This document shows, in pieces, positions 7,581-8,143 of a stretch of DNA of 8,143 nucleotides. A program made the translations under genes and the position numbers. Below the pieces are notes generated by a model that worked only from the letters and a program-made list of their open reading frames with translations, had not been told where the DNA came from and made no database searches. Each line of letters starts with the position of its first letter. Position 1 is the first letter of the stretch. The stretch is from Pseudobacteroides sp035370245 (GTDB taxonomy: Bacteria > Bacillota > Clostridia > Acetivibrionales > DSM-2933): the NCBI GenBank assembly GCA_035370245.1, contig DAOOVO010000142.1, positions 1 through 8,143 of the forward strand, in the 5' to 3' direction.

Positions 7581-8135
7581 TTACATCAATTCTATTTCAT
7601 CCTTTCTAAACCAGCCGTTTGAAATTGCAGTTTCCTTAACGGCTTCGGAGTTATCCGTGTAGACAACAACTGCCAAACTCTTTTCCGCCCGTGTACATGT
7701 TACGTAAAAAAGCCTCGTCGTTCTTGCAATTCCCGTATCTTTACCTTCTTGCTCATTTTTGATATCTGTTTGCGATTTCGGTTTTGCTCCAAAAAGTTTT
7801 TCATAACTAAATAAAAATCCTCTAGCTTCAGAATCATCTATAATAACCATCACCCTCGGGAACTCAAGTCCTTTTATTCCATGGTGCGTTGCAAATTTTG
7901 TGTTTCCAGAAACATATGCTGAATATCGTTCGAGTTCATCAAAAGGAACGGATAATGCTTTTCGCAGAACAGTGATTTTTTTATCCTCATCATCTGTTTC
8001 ATCAGATAAGATGTCATCTATACGAGTATTATTAATACTAAATAATTTTGTCTTCTTAACAGACTTCAGAACATCAATACAAGTCGGAATGATGTTGTAT
8101 AATAATACTTGACATGAATACTTAGAACAAATAGG
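7581..8135 (-). pseudogene. C-terminal fragment of a UvrD/Rep-type superfamily 1 helicase
   Basis: The frame is open for 184 residues and ends at a TAA (7581-7583), but its 5' side is closed by a TAG at 8136-8138. It contains the last two superfamily 1 helicase motifs: motif V as THHGIKGLEFPRVMVI (about 7842-7889) and motif VI as RLFYVTCTRAEKSL (about 7674-7715). The first possible start codons (GTG at 7853, ATG at 7850) lie after motif V, so the 90-residue ORF from 7853 is not a real gene start. A complete helicase would need several hundred more residues with Walker A and B motifs, so this is the tail of a gene broken by a stop or frameshift near the window edge, or a remnant. The segments DDSEARGFLFSYEKLFGAK and KDTGIARTTRLFYV recall helicases paired with OLD-type nucleases (GajB-like). 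That assignment rests on recollection of the family and is only moderately sure. Confidence 0.7.
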
Positions 8136-8143
8136 CTAAAAGT

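Noticed and set aside
8109..8137. Exact TTGACA on the plus strand as a -35 box
   Set aside because: At a 17-base spacing the -10 would be TAGGCT, a poor match. It lies in the helicase fragment, and nothing downstream is visible, so it cannot be supported.
1..8143. CRISPR array, tRNA or rRNA genes, insertion sequence ends or integrase
   Set aside because: No spaced direct repeats, no cloverleaf-like sequence, no transposase or integrase reading frame and no terminal inverted repeats were seen.

Overview
The window is AT-rich (roughly a third G+C by eye). It carries strong ribosome binding sites of the AAGGAG / AGGGGGAG / AAGGGGTGA type, which points to a low-GC Gram-positive bacterium, most likely in the Clostridia. 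The genus cannot be settled from this sequence. The content is that of a defence or accessory region: one intact restriction-modification operon flanked by two broken genes.

Left edge (1-541, + strand): the 3' part of an unrecognised gene, possibly a repeat or beta-propeller type surface protein. It appears to carry a one-base frameshift near 57-61. It converges on the end of the restriction operon, with about 100 nt between them and no convincing terminator.

Centre (644-7259, - strand): a compact operon read right to left. Its order is hsdR (917 aa, translocase/nuclease), hsdS (about 445 aa, two target recognition domains), a DUF1016/YhcG-family PD-(D/E)XK nuclease (345 aa), then hsdM (494 aa, N6-adenine methyltransferase). 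HsdS and HsdM would form the modification enzyme, and adding HsdR gives the restriction complex. The YhcG-like nuclease lies inside the operon. It overlaps hsdS by 4 nt (ATGA) and hsdM by 8 nt, so the three distal genes look translationally coupled. All four genes appear intact with their key catalytic motifs. Ribosome binding sites place the starts of hsdR and hsdM downstream of the longest possible ORFs, and that of hsdS probably so.

Non-coding stretch (7260-7580): this holds a plausible hsd promoter (-35 at 7381-7386, -10 at 7358-7363, - strand). A perfect 8-bp inverted repeat with a 14-bp spacer (7383-7412) overlaps the -35 and looks like a repressor operator. A weak terminator-like element sits at 7441-7478.

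Right edge (7581-8135, - strand): the C-terminal part of a UvrD/Rep-type superfamily 1 helicase. It keeps the last two helicase motifs but has no start codon, and a stop codon lies in frame just upstream. It resembles the helicases paired with OLD-type nucleases in Gabija-like systems, so it may be a decayed defence gene next to the living restriction operon.
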